Notes: a model not told the origin generated them from the letters alone. Shown: positions 50,897 through 60,701, counted from the stretch's first letter. The stretch: DNA of 64,000 nt from Clostridiales bacterium oral taxon 876 str. F0540 (GCA_000466585.1 KE993482.1:51426-115425), one strand, 5' to 3'. Numbers and translations: made by a program.

Positions 50897-53503
50897 TTAC
50901 AAAGACTTAACCTTTTTAATTAAATCATATAGTTTATTAAAGCCTTCCATGGGAGTTAAATTTAATATATCTATTTTCTTAATTTCTTCAATTATACTAT
51001 CTTTTTCAATATCAGAAAAACTTAATTGTACTATATTATTAATATTTGCATCAACAGCTGTTTCTCTTACTGAAATATCTTCATTTTTTAAATGTTCTTC
51101 TTCTAACGAATTTAAAATTTCTTTAGCTCTTACTATAACACTTTCAGGTAACCCTGCAAGCTTTGCAACCTCAACTCCATAAGACTGATCTGCTCCGCCT
51201 CTGATTATTTTTCTCAGAAAAATTATCTCGTTTTCTACTTCTTTTACTGCTACAGAATAATTTTTAACCCCTTTTATTTTTCCTTCAAGCTTGGTAAGCT
51301 CATGGTAATGAGTCGCAAACAAAGTTTTACATCTTATGTCCTTAGTTTTGCAAATATATTCTATAACAGCCCAGGCGATGCTAAGACCATCATAGGTACT
51401 AGTCCCTCTCCCTACCTCATCTAGAAGCACCAGGCTTCTATTAGTTGCATTTTTAAGTATATTTGATACTTCCCACATCTCAACCATGAAAGTACTTTTA
51501 CCAGAAGTCAAATCATCCGATGCGCCTATTCTTGTGAATATTCTATCACATATGGAAATAGAAGCGCTTGAAGCTGGCACAAAACTCCCTATCTGGGCCA
51601 TCAAAGTTATAAGTGCTACTTGCCTCATATAGGTGGATTTTCCGGCCATATTTGGTCCTGTGATTATAAGAAGCATATCTTCTTTATTATTTATGAGTGT
51701 ATCATTAAATACAAAAGTCCCTGTAGGTATAACTTTTTCTACAACCGGGTGTCTTCCTTCTTTAATCGTTATAACTCCATTTTCAGTAATATCCGGCCTA
51801 CAGTAATTATTTTCAACTGCTAAATTTGCCAGAGCTGTTAAGCAGTCTAACTCTGCTATAAACTTTGCAGTTTTTTTCATTCTATCAATCTGTTTTTCAA
51901 CTTCATCCCTTATTTTTATGAAAATCTCGTACTCGATACTCATTAGCTTATCTTCAGCACCCAAGATTTTATCTTCCATTTCCTTTAATTCTTGAGTAAT
52001 ATATCTTTCTGCATTAGCCAATGTTTGTTTTCTTATATATCTTCCATCAGGTATCAATCCTTTATTAGCATTTGTTATCTCTATATAATAGCCAAACACT
52101 TTATTATAACTTACTTTTAAAGATTTTATACCCGTAAATTCTCTCTCCTGCTGTTCTAATTGAGCTATCCACTCTTTACCATGAGCTTTGGCTGATCTTA
52201 GGTTATCAACCTCTTCGCTGAATAAATCCTTAATGATGCTTCCTTCTTTGACAGATAATGCAGGATTATCCATAATTGCCTTATCTAAAAGACTATATAT
52301 ATCCTGAAGATCGTCAATATCATTAAACATATTTTTTATCATCGCTGAACTACACTGACCTATAATATTCTTGACCTTTGGTATCTTTTCTAAAGAGTTT
52401 TTTAAGGCCGTGAGTTCTTTAGCATTAACACTCTTGGAAGCTATCTTTCCAATGATTCTCTCAATGTCATATATTTCAGCTAATGAATCCTTTAAATCGT
52501 TGCGTAATGCTATATTGCTGATCAATTCATCGACAGCATCAAGTCTTAAGTCGATTTTCTTTTTACTGATAAGCGGCTGTTCTATCCATCTTCTTAGCTC
52601 TCTAGCCCCCATTGATGTACAGGTTTTATCCATTATCCACAGCAATGATCCCTTTTTACTCTTGTCTCTCTGAGATTCTGTAAGTTCTAAATTTCTCCTT
52701 GTATTTATATCAATATTTAAATATTCTTCAACGCTATAATAGTGAAGTATATTTATATTGCGCAAACTATGCTTCTGCGTTTCAAAAATATAATTTATCA
52801 TTCCGTTTGCTGCATTTATTGTACAAGAGTTATATATATCCTCATTAAAGTCGCTAAACTGCTCTCTTAAATTATTAATAGCATTACTTTCAAAAAACTC
52901 CTTATCTCTATTTGTTATCAAAACATCATATCTTTCATTTATAATATTTAGCAGGTCCTTGTCACATTCATTTAATAATATTATCTCCGAAGGACGATAC
53001 TTTGATATTTCATTCAATATAACATTTGCATTATATTTAGTGTTTGTACAGTAAAAATCACCAGTAGATATATCTGTAAAACAAATTCCCATATTTTTTA
53101 ATAAAATATCTATATATAAGCTCATGATATAGTTATTCTTATTTTCGTCTAGAAAGGACGAATCCGTGTAAGTTCCAGGTGTAATAATCTTTATTATGTC
53201 TCTTTTAACAATCCCTTTTGCTACACTTGGATCTTCGAGCTGCTCGCATATTGCGATTTTATATCCTTTCCCAACAAGTCTTGCTATGTAAGAATTTGCA
53301 GCATGATATGGTATGCCACACATTGGCGCTCTATTTTCGAGTCCACAATCTCTTCCAGTAAGTACTAATTCAAGTTCTCTGGATGCTACCTCTGCATCTT
53401 CAAAAAACATTTCATAAAAATCACCAAGTCTAAAAAAAAGAATACTGTCTTTACATTTTTCCTTAACTTGCAAATATTGCTGCATCATTGGAGTTATGGC
53501 CAC
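50897..53503 (-). CDS. mutS: DNA mismatch repair protein MutS
   Basis: Recognises base mismatches and small loops. The mismatch-binding domain I has FFRLGDFYEMFFEDA with the Phe-x-Glu wedge; the ATPase domain carries Walker A TGPNMAGKSTYMRQ, LVLLDEVGRGTSTYDG and ATHYHELTKLE. The start is GTG with AAAGGAGGT upstream (MAITPMMQQYLQ). 868 residues is the family length. It is followed by mutL, forming the mismatch repair pair; a palindromic terminator separates it from miaB upstream. Confidence 0.97.
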   Translation of the reverse strand: MAITPMMQQYLQVKEKCKDSILFFRLGDFYEMFFEDAEVASRELELVLTGRDCGLENRAPMCGIPYHAANSYIARLVGKGYKIAICEQLEDPSVAKGIVKRDIIKIITPGTYTDSSFLDENKNNYIMSLYIDILLKNMGICFTDISTGDFYCTNTKYNANVILNEISKYRPSEIILLNECDKDLLNIINERYDVLITNRDKEFFESNAINNLREQFSDFNEDIYNSCTINAANGMINYIFETQKHSLRNINILHYYSVEEYLNIDINTRRNLELTESQRDKSKKGSLLWIMDKTCTSMGARELRRWIEQPLISKKKIDLRLDAVDELISNIALRNDLKDSLAEIYDIERIIGKIASKSVNAKELTALKNSLEKIPKVKNIIGQCSSAMIKNMFNDIDDLQDIYSLLDKAIMDNPALSVKEGSIIKDLFSEEVDNLRSAKAHGKEWIAQLEQQEREFTGIKSLKVSYNKVFGYYIEITNANKGLIPDGRYIRKQTLANAERYITQELKEMEDKILGAEDKLMSIEYEIFIKIRDEVEKQIDRMKKTAKFIAELDCLTALANLAVENNYCRPDITENGVITIKEGRHPVVEKVIPTGTFVFNDTLINNKEDMLLIITGPNMAGKSTYMRQVALITLMAQIGSFVPASSASISICDRIFTRIGASDDLTSGKSTFMVEMWEVSNILKNATNRSLVLLDEVGRGTSTYDGLSIAWAVIEYICKTKDIRCKTLFATHYHELTKLEGKIKGVKNYSVAVKEVENEIIFLRKIIRGGADQSYGVEVAKLAGLPESVIVRAKEILNSLEEEHLKNEDISVRETAVDANINNIVQLSFSDIEKDSIIEEIKKIDILNLTPMEGFNKLYDLIKKVKSL

Positions 53504-53536
53504 AATTATACCTCCTTTTACCCATTAATGAATTTT

Positions 53537-53566
53537 AAAAAAGCTCTTTATATAAAGAGCTTTTTT
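53537..53566. terminator. Palindromic terminator between miaB and mutS
   Basis: AAAAAAGCTCTTTA and its reverse complement form a continuous 30-base palindrome with T tracts on both strands, right after the miaB stop on the minus strand. Confidence 0.88.
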
Positions 53567-53567
53567 A

Positions 53568-54899
53568 TTATAACTGTTCCCCGTTTAATGAGAATGAAAG
53601 TGCTTCGGTTATCTTTACCTTTACAACTTTTCCGATTGAACTTTCATCACCTTTAAAGTTAACAAGTTTTCCAGTAGTAGTTCTTCCCATTAACTTATCA
53701 GGATTGTTCTTACTTGTACCTTCAACGAGTACATCTACTTCTTTTCCAAAATACTCCTTGTTCTTTTTAGCGCTAATATTATTTATTGCTTCTACAAGCC
53801 TATTAAATCTATCGTGCTTTACCTTATCATCAATTTGCTCAACCATATCATCAGCTGGTGTTCCTTTGCGCTTTGAGTATATAAAGGTGAAGGCTGAATC
53901 GTATTCTACCTCTTTTACTAGAGTTAATGTTTCCTCAAAATCTTCTTCACTTTCTCCTGGGAACCCTACTATAATATCAGTAGTTAAAGCTACATTTGGA
54001 ACTGCATTTTTGATTCTTTGAACAAGATTTAAATATTGTTCTCTATCATATTGTCTATTCATTTTCTTTAATATAATCGATGAGCCTGATTGAACCGGAA
54101 GATGTATATGGTTGCAAACCTTGTCACAATCAGCAATTGCATCTATTAACTCTTGAGATAAATCCTTAGGGTGAGAAGTCATAAATCTAATTCTCTCAAG
54201 TCCTTCAATATTATTAATTCTTCTTAATAACTTTGCAAAATTCATATCATCAGATAAGCCTTTTCCATAAGAATTTACATTTTGACCGAGTAAAGTAATT
54301 TCCTTATAACCTTTTGAAACTAACTCTTTAATCTCTTTTTCAATATCTTCAGGTTCTCTGCTTCTCTCTCTACCTCTAACATATGGTACGATACAGTAAG
54401 TACAGAAATTATTACATCCATACATTATAGTTACAAAAGCTTTTATATCACTTTCTCTATCCACAGGAATACCTTCAACAATTCCTTCTTCCTTATTAAT
54501 AATTTCAATTATTGACTTTCCTTCTTGCTTAACCCTATTTAAGTACTCCGGAAATTTATAGGCATTATGTGTTCCAAATATTATATCTACAAAGGGATAT
54601 TTTTTAATTATATTTTCAGCCATTCCTTCCTGCTGCATCATACATCCACACACTGCTATAATAAGATTAGGATTCTTTTGTTTTAAACTTTTTAATGCTC
54701 CAAGATTTCCATAAACCTTAAGCTCAGCATTTTCTCTAACACAACAGGTATTAAATATAATAATAGAAGCCTCTTCTTTAACTTCCGTTCTAACATATCC
54801 TTGTGATTTTAACATACCTGAAAGTTTTTCAGAGTCTTCCTCGTTCATTTGGCAACCCCAGGTCTCTATAAAGTATTTTTTGGCTATTTCTTTATTCAT
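53568..54899 (-). CDS. miaB: tRNA-2-methylthio-N6-dimethylallyladenosine synthase MiaB
   Basis: Radical-SAM enzyme that methylthiolates i6A37 in tRNA after MiaA. The N-terminal cysteines are in ETWGCQMNEED, NTCCVREN and CGCMMQQ; the radical-SAM motif CNNFCTYC follows; a TRAM domain closes the protein. An upstream in-frame ATG (54974) would add 25 residues, but AAGGAGAG lies directly before the ATG at 54899, giving 443 residues with the normal N-terminus MNKEIAKKYFIETWGC. Related to rimO in the same window. Confidence 0.96.
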   Translation of the reverse strand: MNKEIAKKYFIETWGCQMNEEDSEKLSGMLKSQGYVRTEVKEEASIIIFNTCCVRENAELKVYGNLGALKSLKQKNPNLIIAVCGCMMQQEGMAENIIKKYPFVDIIFGTHNAYKFPEYLNRVKQEGKSIIEIINKEEGIVEGIPVDRESDIKAFVTIMYGCNNFCTYCIVPYVRGRERSREPEDIEKEIKELVSKGYKEITLLGQNVNSYGKGLSDDMNFAKLLRRINNIEGLERIRFMTSHPKDLSQELIDAIADCDKVCNHIHLPVQSGSSIILKKMNRQYDREQYLNLVQRIKNAVPNVALTTDIIVGFPGESEEDFEETLTLVKEVEYDSAFTFIYSKRKGTPADDMVEQIDDKVKHDRFNRLVEAINNISAKKNKEYFGKEVDVLVEGTSKNNPDKLMGRTTTGKLVNFKGDESSIGKVVKVKITEALSFSLNGEQL

Positions 54900-55311
54900 T
54901 ACAACTCTCCTTTTGATGCTGCATAAAATTATAAAAATATAACAATATTTATCTTGCATAATTATATTAATCAAATTATATTATATATAATTTATAATAA
55001 ATTTTAAAGACTTTCTCTTATTAATTATTATCTTCTTTAAGTATTCTCACTTTTATCTTTTGTAGCAAATACCTTATCTAACATCATAACTATTTTATAA
55101 ATAAATTCTAACTTCAATATATATATTACAGTTATAGTTAAATCTTATAAGAGGGCTATTATTTTAATAATAGTTAAAAAATAGTCAATTATTTGCTAAA
55201 TGAAATTTGTATAACATTTTATTTTAATATTGAAATAATTGCTTCATTTTTGATATAATAGTTATAAGGGGACTAAGATAATATTTTCAATAAAAATATG
55301 GGGGTGTTCTT
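54900..55311. other. 412-bp divergent intergenic region between miaB and an aminotransferase
   Basis: Very AT-rich, with no coding frame I would support. It holds the palindrome CTATTATTTTAATAATAG at 55156-55173, whose left part can instead pair with AATAGTC at 55180-55186, and the aminotransferase promoter at 55230-55259. Confidence 0.6.
55230..55259 (+). promoter_or_regulatory. Promoter of the first tandem aminotransferase
   Basis: TTGAAA at 55230-55235 and TATAAT at 55254-55259 with 18-bp spacing, about 52 bp before the start codon. Confidence 0.65.
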
Positions 55312-56496
55312 ATGAACATACGTTATTCTGAAAGAACTTCAAAAATTAAAGCTTCCGAAATCAGAGAATTATTAAAATTAACTGAGATGCCTGATATCAT
55401 TTCATTTGCAGGCGGTCTTCCAGCTCCGGAGTTATTCCCAATAGATAAAATGGAAAGAATCTCTTCAAAAGTTCTTAGAGAAGATGGTAAAGCTGCATTA
55501 CAATATAGTACCACCGAAGGCTATGTTCCTCTTAGAGATATAATTGCAAAACAAAGAATGAGCATCGCCGGTGTTAAAGCTTCAATAGATAATATTATGA
55601 TTACCAGTGGGTCTCAGCAAGGGCTAGAATTTTCTGCAAAAATTTTTATCGATAAAGGAGACATTATAATTTGCGAAAGCCCAAGCTATTTGGGAGCTAT
55701 AAATGCATTTAAGGCTTATCAGCCAACTTTTATAGAAATCCCTATGGACGACGACGGCATGAAGGTTGATGAACTTGAAGCAGCTCTTATAAAGTATCCT
55801 GAAGCAAAAATGATATATACAATTCCTGATTTCCAAAATCCTAGCGGTAAAACTATGTCAATAGAAAGACGAAAAAAGGTTGCTCAGCTTGCTAAACAAT
55901 ACAGCATTCCTGTATTAGAGGATGGTCCATACAGCGAACTTGCTTTTGAAGGAAATGTTAATCCTTCTATTAAGAGTTTTGATAAAGATGGTTATGTAAT
56001 ATATCTTGGAACATTTTCAAAAACGTTCTGCCCTGGACTAAGAATAGGTTGGGTATGTGCAGACCCAGAGATACTCCAAAAATATATAATCGTAAAACAA
56101 GGTGCCGACCTCCAATGCAGCACAATTTCTCAGAGAGAAATAGCCTTATTTATGCAGGAATATGATTTGAATGAACATATCAGTAATATAAAAGAGATTT
56201 ATAAGAAAAGAAGAGACATAATGCTGGACTCTATTGAAAAGTATTTTCCTAGCGAAGTAAAGTACACTCATCCAAAAGGCGGACTATTTACTTGGGTTCA
56301 AATAAATGAAAACTTGGATGCAGCAAAAATTTTAGAAGAAGCCTTGAAATATAAAGTAGCTTTTGTTCCAGGAGGTTCTTTCTTCCCTAATGGAGGAAAC
56401 TTAAACCATTTTAGACTAAATTATTCCAATATGAATGAAGAATTAATTGTTGAAGGTATTAAAAGATTGGGTAATGTATTGCAAAAATGCTGCTAA
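55312..56496 (+). CDS. PLP-dependent aminotransferase, 2-aminoadipate/LysN-like
   Basis: Fold-type I aminotransferase related to the LysN/KAT II and MocR-type catalytic domains, but without the DNA-binding part. FAGGLPAPELFP near residue 30, TSGSQQGLEF, PDFQNPSGKTMS and EDGPYSEL are present; the PLP lysine is in GTFSKTFCPGLRIGW. Length 394 is typical. Homologues act on 2-aminoadipate, branched-chain or aromatic amino acids; specificity here is open. GGGGGTG precedes the ATG. The second aminotransferase follows 63 bases later. Confidence 0.87.
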   Translation: MNIRYSERTSKIKASEIRELLKLTEMPDIISFAGGLPAPELFPIDKMERISSKVLREDGKAALQYSTTEGYVPLRDIIAKQRMSIAGVKASIDNIMITSGSQQGLEFSAKIFIDKGDIIICESPSYLGAINAFKAYQPTFIEIPMDDDGMKVDELEAALIKYPEAKMIYTIPDFQNPSGKTMSIERRKKVAQLAKQYSIPVLEDGPYSELAFEGNVNPSIKSFDKDGYVIYLGTFSKTFCPGLRIGWVCADPEILQKYIIVKQGADLQCSTISQREIALFMQEYDLNEHISNIKEIYKKRRDIMLDSIEKYFPSEVKYTHPKGGLFTWVQINENLDAAKILEEALKYKVAFVPGGSFFPNGGNLNHFRLNYSNMNEELIVEGIKRLGNVLQKCC

Positions 56497-56559
56497 CCTT
56501 TTATTATATATAGTGGGCTTACATGAATTACTTAATGTCCATAAACAAGGAGGATAAAA

Positions 56560-57756
56560 ATGAATATTTCTAAAAGAATTTCAAACATGCAGTTTTCCCC
56601 GATAAGAAAATTAACACCTTATGCAGAAGGTGCTAAAAAAAGAGGAGTAAAGGTTTATCATTTAAATATAGGACAGCCTGATATTGTAACTCCAGATACT
56701 TTCTTTGAAGCAATTAGCAGCTTTAATGAAACCGTTTTAAAATATGCAAATTCACAAGGTGTTGATGCTCTTGTAGATAGCTTTATAAAATACTATAAAG
56801 AATGGGATATAAATTTTGATAAAGATGAAATTATGATAACCAACGGTGGAAGTGAAGCTATTCAATTTGCATTGATGGCAATTTGCGATGTTGGAGATGA
56901 AATAATAATTCCGGAGCCTTTTTACACTAACTACAATGGCTTCTCTGAAGCTGCAGGTGTAAATGTAGTTCCGTTTATAACCAAAGCAGAGGATGGTTTC
57001 CACCTTCCTGCTAAAGAAGTAATTGTAAGCAAAATTACACCTAAAACAAGAGCTTTACTAGTATCAAATCCAGGTAATCCTACAGGTGTTGTTTATACTT
57101 ATGAAGAAATGAGAATGCTTGCTGATATAGCTAAAGAATATAATTTATATATCATAGCCGATGAAGTATATAGAGAATTTGTTTACGATAATCTAAAATT
57201 TACATCTGCACTTTATATGAATGATATTTTAGATAGAGTTATACTAATCGATAGTATATCAAAGCGTTACAGCGCATGTGGAGCTAGAATAGGACTTGTA
57301 GCTTCCAAAAATAAAGAGATTATCAATCAAATATTAAAGCTTTGTCAATCAAGACTTTGCTGCCCTACAATAGAACAGATGGCCGCAGCAAACTTAATTA
57401 ATACACCAAAAAGTTATTTTGACGAAGTAAAGAAAGAATATGAAAACAGAAGAAACATAATGTTCGAAGGTTTATCTGCTATCCCTGGTGTAATTTGCAA
57501 AAAACCTACTGGTGCATTTTATATAATGGCTAAACTTCCAATTAATGATGCGGATGATTTTGCTAAGTGGATGCTTACAGACTTTAGCTTTGAAAATAAA
57601 ACTGTAATGTTTGCACCAGCTGAAGGTTTCTATGCTTCTGAAGGTCTTGGAAAAGATGAAATCAGGTTATCCTATTGTCTGAATTGCGATGATTTAAAAG
57701 ATGCAATGAAGATACTTGCTATAGCATTAGAGGAATATATAAAATTAAAAAGATAA
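56560..57756 (+). CDS. PLP-dependent aminotransferase, class I/II
   Basis: Second fold-type I aminotransferase in tandem, closer to the aspartate/alanine aminotransferases than to its neighbour. NIGQPDIVTPDTF, NGGSEAIQFAL, SNPGNPTGVVY and IADEVYREF are visible; the PLP lysine lies in DSISKRYSACGARIGL. Length 398. AAGGAGG stands before the ATG. The pair probably shares the promoter at 55230. Two different transaminases side by side suggest a role in amino-acid fermentation, in keeping with gdhA 5 kb away, but that is inference. Confidence 0.87.
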   Translation: MNISKRISNMQFSPIRKLTPYAEGAKKRGVKVYHLNIGQPDIVTPDTFFEAISSFNETVLKYANSQGVDALVDSFIKYYKEWDINFDKDEIMITNGGSEAIQFALMAICDVGDEIIIPEPFYTNYNGFSEAAGVNVVPFITKAEDGFHLPAKEVIVSKITPKTRALLVSNPGNPTGVVYTYEEMRMLADIAKEYNLYIIADEVYREFVYDNLKFTSALYMNDILDRVILIDSISKRYSACGARIGLVASKNKEIINQILKLCQSRLCCPTIEQMAAANLINTPKSYFDEVKKEYENRRNIMFEGLSAIPGVICKKPTGAFYIMAKLPINDADDFAKWMLTDFSFENKTVMFAPAEGFYASEGLGKDEIRLSYCLNCDDLKDAMKILAIALEEYIKLKR

Positions 57757-57762
57757 CAATTA

Positions 57763-57787
57763 AAAACTCGGGACTATCCCGAGTTTT
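57763..57787. terminator. Bidirectional terminator between aminotransferase and GNAT genes
   Basis: AAAACTCGGG (57763-57772) pairs with CCCGAGTTTT (57778-57787) around ACTAT. It touches the stop codon of the converging GNAT gene. Confidence 0.92.
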
Positions 57788-58655
57788 ATTTTTTCAGTTC
57801 CCATATACATGTTTCATTGTATATTTTAAAACCTAAGCTTTTATAAAGGTTCAAAGCTGTTGAGTTGTTAGCAGAAACTTTTAAGACAGCTCTTTTAAAG
57901 CCATTGTCAATCATTATTCTTATAAGGGCTTCCATCAACATCCTTCCATACCCATTACCTCTATAAGCTTGGATAACCCCAACATTTACTATAGTTGGTA
58001 CATCCCCATCCATTATTATTTGGCCGTAACCAACATATTCTTTGTCTTTTTTTAAGAAAATTGAACCTTCATTATAATAATATTCTTGCGTTTCATCATA
58101 ATAAATATCCTCAACACTTAGAGGTATCCTCGAATCATTTTTAAAAACCTCATTTTGAATATTACACCTTATCTTCTCATGTAAGCCTTTCTTAAAGGGT
58201 TCAATATATATACCGTCACTACTACTTATGCTATTAAAAGTGCTGATATTAAGCGACATTATATAGGTACTTTCTCGTTTATAGAAACCAAGCTCCTCCA
58301 ACACAGAAAAATTAATACCTTTTCTTTCGCAGTGATATGCATAAAAAGCTCTTGGCTTTAGTTCATCTATTAGCCTAACAAGTCCTTCTATCAAATCCTC
58401 ATCGTTTTCGTCAATATACATAGAATTAATAACATAATGTCTATCATCATACTTTGAAAACCAAATATATCCTGTCATATCATCATTTTTGTTTAAAAGC
58501 TTTACATATCTGTATAAAAGAAATTGCTTTGTAAAGCCTAAAGTATTATAATATTGGAAAAAATCCTCATTTAATTCATTAAATAATTTTCTTTTATCAT
58601 TAAGTATTGATAGATTTTTCAGCCTCTTTCTACTGAGATTGATACAGCTATACAT
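57786..58655 (-). CDS. GNAT family N-acetyltransferase
   Basis: Acetyl-CoA-dependent acyltransferase of unknown target. The C-terminal GNAT domain is clear: NVGVIQAYRGNGYGRMLMEA holds the acetyl-CoA loop (R/Q-x-x-G-x-G/A) and LKVSANNSTALNLYKSLGFK the family's last helix. The first half (residues 1-140) looks like a degenerate second GNAT domain, a layout seen in several clostridial proteins of about 290 residues. AAGAGG precedes the ATG. No pathway link is evident from the neighbours. Confidence 0.82.
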   Translation of the reverse strand: MYSCINLSRKRLKNLSILNDKRKLFNELNEDFFQYYNTLGFTKQFLLYRYVKLLNKNDDMTGYIWFSKYDDRHYVINSMYIDENDEDLIEGLVRLIDELKPRAFYAYHCERKGINFSVLEELGFYKRESTYIMSLNISTFNSISSSDGIYIEPFKKGLHEKIRCNIQNEVFKNDSRIPLSVEDIYYDETQEYYYNEGSIFLKKDKEYVGYGQIIMDGDVPTIVNVGVIQAYRGNGYGRMLMEALIRIMIDNGFKRAVLKVSANNSTALNLYKSLGFKIYNETCIWELKK

Positions 58656-58845
58656 ACAACAAACCTCTTATACCTTATAAAGTCTGGTTTTAGATAAACA
58701 CATTGAGGATTTTACCTAAATATTTTACAATCATATAATTTTAGTTTCTCTGCTTGTTAAATAAATCACTTAATGCATTATCTATATTAAATTATATTAC
58801 ATCCTTAATTATATATTACTTTTATATCAATTTAAACATTTAATG

Positions 58846-58881
58846 TTTTAAAAAAAATATCACCGATTAAGGTGATATTTT
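58846..58881 (-). terminator. Terminator after the S1 protein gene (minus strand)
   Basis: AAAATATCACC (58854-58864) pairs with GGTGATATTTT (58871-58881); on the minus strand the stem is followed by a T run. It ends the gene cluster running from gdhA side to rpsA. Confidence 0.85.
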
Positions 58882-58885
58882 AATT

Positions 58886-59971
58886 CTAAACTTCTTCAAC
58901 TTCTTTGATGCTTAAGCTTATTCTCTTAGCTTCACTGTTAACTTCAAGAATTTTAGCTTTAACCATTTGATCAATACTAAGCACTTCACTAGGATTAGTT
59001 ATTCTTTTATTGCTTATCTGAGAAATATGAACTAATCCGTCTACACCAGGTTCTAATTCAACAAACGCACCAAATGCGGCAAACCTTACTACTTTTCCTA
59101 AAACTACGCTGTCAACAGGATATTTTTCTTCTATTCCTATCCAAGGATTTTCAGTTAATGCTTTAATACTTAGAGATAGTTTCTTATTTTCTTTATCTAA
59201 ACTTATTATTATTGCATCAATCTTGTCTCCAACTTTTAAAACATCGCTTGGTTTGTTTACTTTTCCCCATGAAATTTCTGAAACATGAAGAAGTCCGTCT
59301 ACACCATTAACATCAACAAAAGCTCCAAAGCTTGTTAATCTTTTAATTTCTCCTGTAATCCTATCCCCTTCATTAAGTGAACCCCATGCTATTTCTTCCT
59401 GCTTATCCTTTTCTACCTTTAGAAGTTCACGCCTTGATCCTACAATTCTAGTGCCCCTTCTATCTTGCTTATACTCTATAATTTTTATTGTAATATCTCT
59501 ACCTATATACTGTTCCATATTATTCACATGAAATAGTTCGATATGAGATGCAGGAATGAAAATCCTGACACCTTTATAGCCGGCAACTAATCCACCGTTT
59601 ACTGCTTCTTTTACAGCAACTGTCAAAGCTTCATTATCTTCATAAACAGATTTAATTTGCTTTAAGGCTTCATCTCTTTCGATTTCAATTCTTGAAAGAA
59701 CAACATAACCATCTTGGTTGTTTCTATTTATTACCTTTACCTCAATTTCATCTCCAACTTTTAAAACATCAGATAATTTTACATTATCATCTTTAATAAC
59801 TTCCTCCTTAGGAAGGTACCCATCTGATTTATACCCTATATTAATATAAGCCTCTTTTTCATTTAGCGATATAACAGTACCTCTTATTATTTTACCAACT
59901 GATACTGAAGAAAGGTTTTCATTCATAAATGCTAATTGTTCATTAAATTCTTCTGTTTTAAATTCGTTCAT
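58886..59971 (-). CDS. rpsA: S1 RNA-binding domain protein, ribosomal protein S1-like
   Basis: RNA-binding protein with four S1 domains at about residues 24-96, 112-180, 198-267 and 283-356; the third and fourth have the strongest motifs (TSFGAFVDVNGVDGLLHVSE, AAFGAFVELEPGVDGLVHIS). Such short S1 proteins in Gram-positive bacteria may aid translation, but are not firmly shown to be ribosomal. In many Clostridia the same gene is fused behind ispH next to cmk; here it stands alone with its own AGGAGG site and ATG, 361 residues. Confidence 0.9.
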   Translation of the reverse strand: MNEFKTEEFNEQLAFMNENLSSVSVGKIIRGTVISLNEKEAYINIGYKSDGYLPKEEVIKDDNVKLSDVLKVGDEIEVKVINRNNQDGYVVLSRIEIERDEALKQIKSVYEDNEALTVAVKEAVNGGLVAGYKGVRIFIPASHIELFHVNNMEQYIGRDITIKIIEYKQDRRGTRIVGSRRELLKVEKDKQEEIAWGSLNEGDRITGEIKRLTSFGAFVDVNGVDGLLHVSEISWGKVNKPSDVLKVGDKIDAIIISLDKENKKLSLSIKALTENPWIGIEEKYPVDSVVLGKVVRFAAFGAFVELEPGVDGLVHISQISNKRITNPSEVLSIDQMVKAKILEVNSEAKRISLSIKEVEEV

Positions 59972-60029
59972 TTGTTATTTCCTCCTTTATAATCAATTAA
60001 GTTTAAAAAGCTCATCGAAGGCTTAAATC

Positions 60030-60701
60030 TTAATTTTTTTCTTTAAGATAGCGTTTTACATAACAGCTCATTTTTTCTATAACTTCATTGATTGTCATCT
60101 CAGAACAATCTATTTCTATTGCATCCTCTGCTTTAGTTAAAGGATTAACTTCTCGATGGGAGTCAATGTAGTCTCTTTTGATGATATCGCTTAAGATTTC
60201 TTCATAATTTACATTAATACCTTTCCCCGAAAGTTCGTCATATCTTCGTTTTGCCCTTGTCTCAGGACTTGCTGTTAAATAAAACTTGATAGGTGCATTA
60301 CTCAACACTACGGTGCCAATATCTCTGCCATCCATAACAACATTATATTTATCTGACATATTTCTTTGAAGGTTAACTAGTTTTTCTCTTACTTCAGAAA
60401 TAGCAGCGTAGTTCGAAACGTTATTACTTATTAATGGCATACATATCTCATCATTGATATTTTCATTATTAAGGTATAAATCGTCATTTTCAAACCGCAT
60501 TTCCATGGTGTCTATAAGCTGTAAAAGTTCTTCTATATTATCATGAGAAATATTTTTTTCCATGGCCTTTAAAGTCACAGCCCTGTACATTGCGCCAGTA
60601 TTTATGTACATTAGGTTAAATTCTTTTGCTAATATTTTAGCGATAGTACTTTTTCCCGCACCTGCAGGCCCATCAATGGCAATAGATAACTTCAATTCCA
60701 T
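60030..60701 (-). CDS. cmk: Cytidylate kinase
   Basis: Phosphorylates CMP and dCMP. P-loop AIDGPAGAGKSTIAKIL, the YINTGAMYRAVTL segment, the DGRDIGTVVL motif and FYLTASPETRAKRRYDEL are diagnostic. Length 223 is normal. The ribosome site GGGCGG is close to the ATG; a TTG two codons later would also fit the family N-terminus. It precedes the S1 gene, the usual cmk-rpsA order. Confidence 0.96.
   Translation of the reverse strand: MELKLSIAIDGPAGAGKSTIAKILAKEFNLMYINTGAMYRAVTLKAMEKNISHDNIEELLQLIDTMEMRFENDDLYLNNENINDEICMPLISNNVSNYAAISEVREKLVNLQRNMSDKYNVVMDGRDIGTVVLSNAPIKFYLTASPETRAKRRYDELSGKGINVNYEEILSDIIKRDYIDSHREVNPLTKAEDAIEIDCSEMTINEVIEKMSCYVKRYLKEKN

Noticed and set aside
54900..54974. N-terminal extension of MiaB from an upstream ATG
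   Set aside because: The added 25 residues are hydrophobic and not of the family, and a proper ribosome site lies directly before the inner ATG at 54899.
55156..55173. Palindrome as a terminator of miaB or a neighbour
   Set aside because: miaB runs away from this site on the minus strand, and no gene ends here, so a terminator role lacks a client gene.
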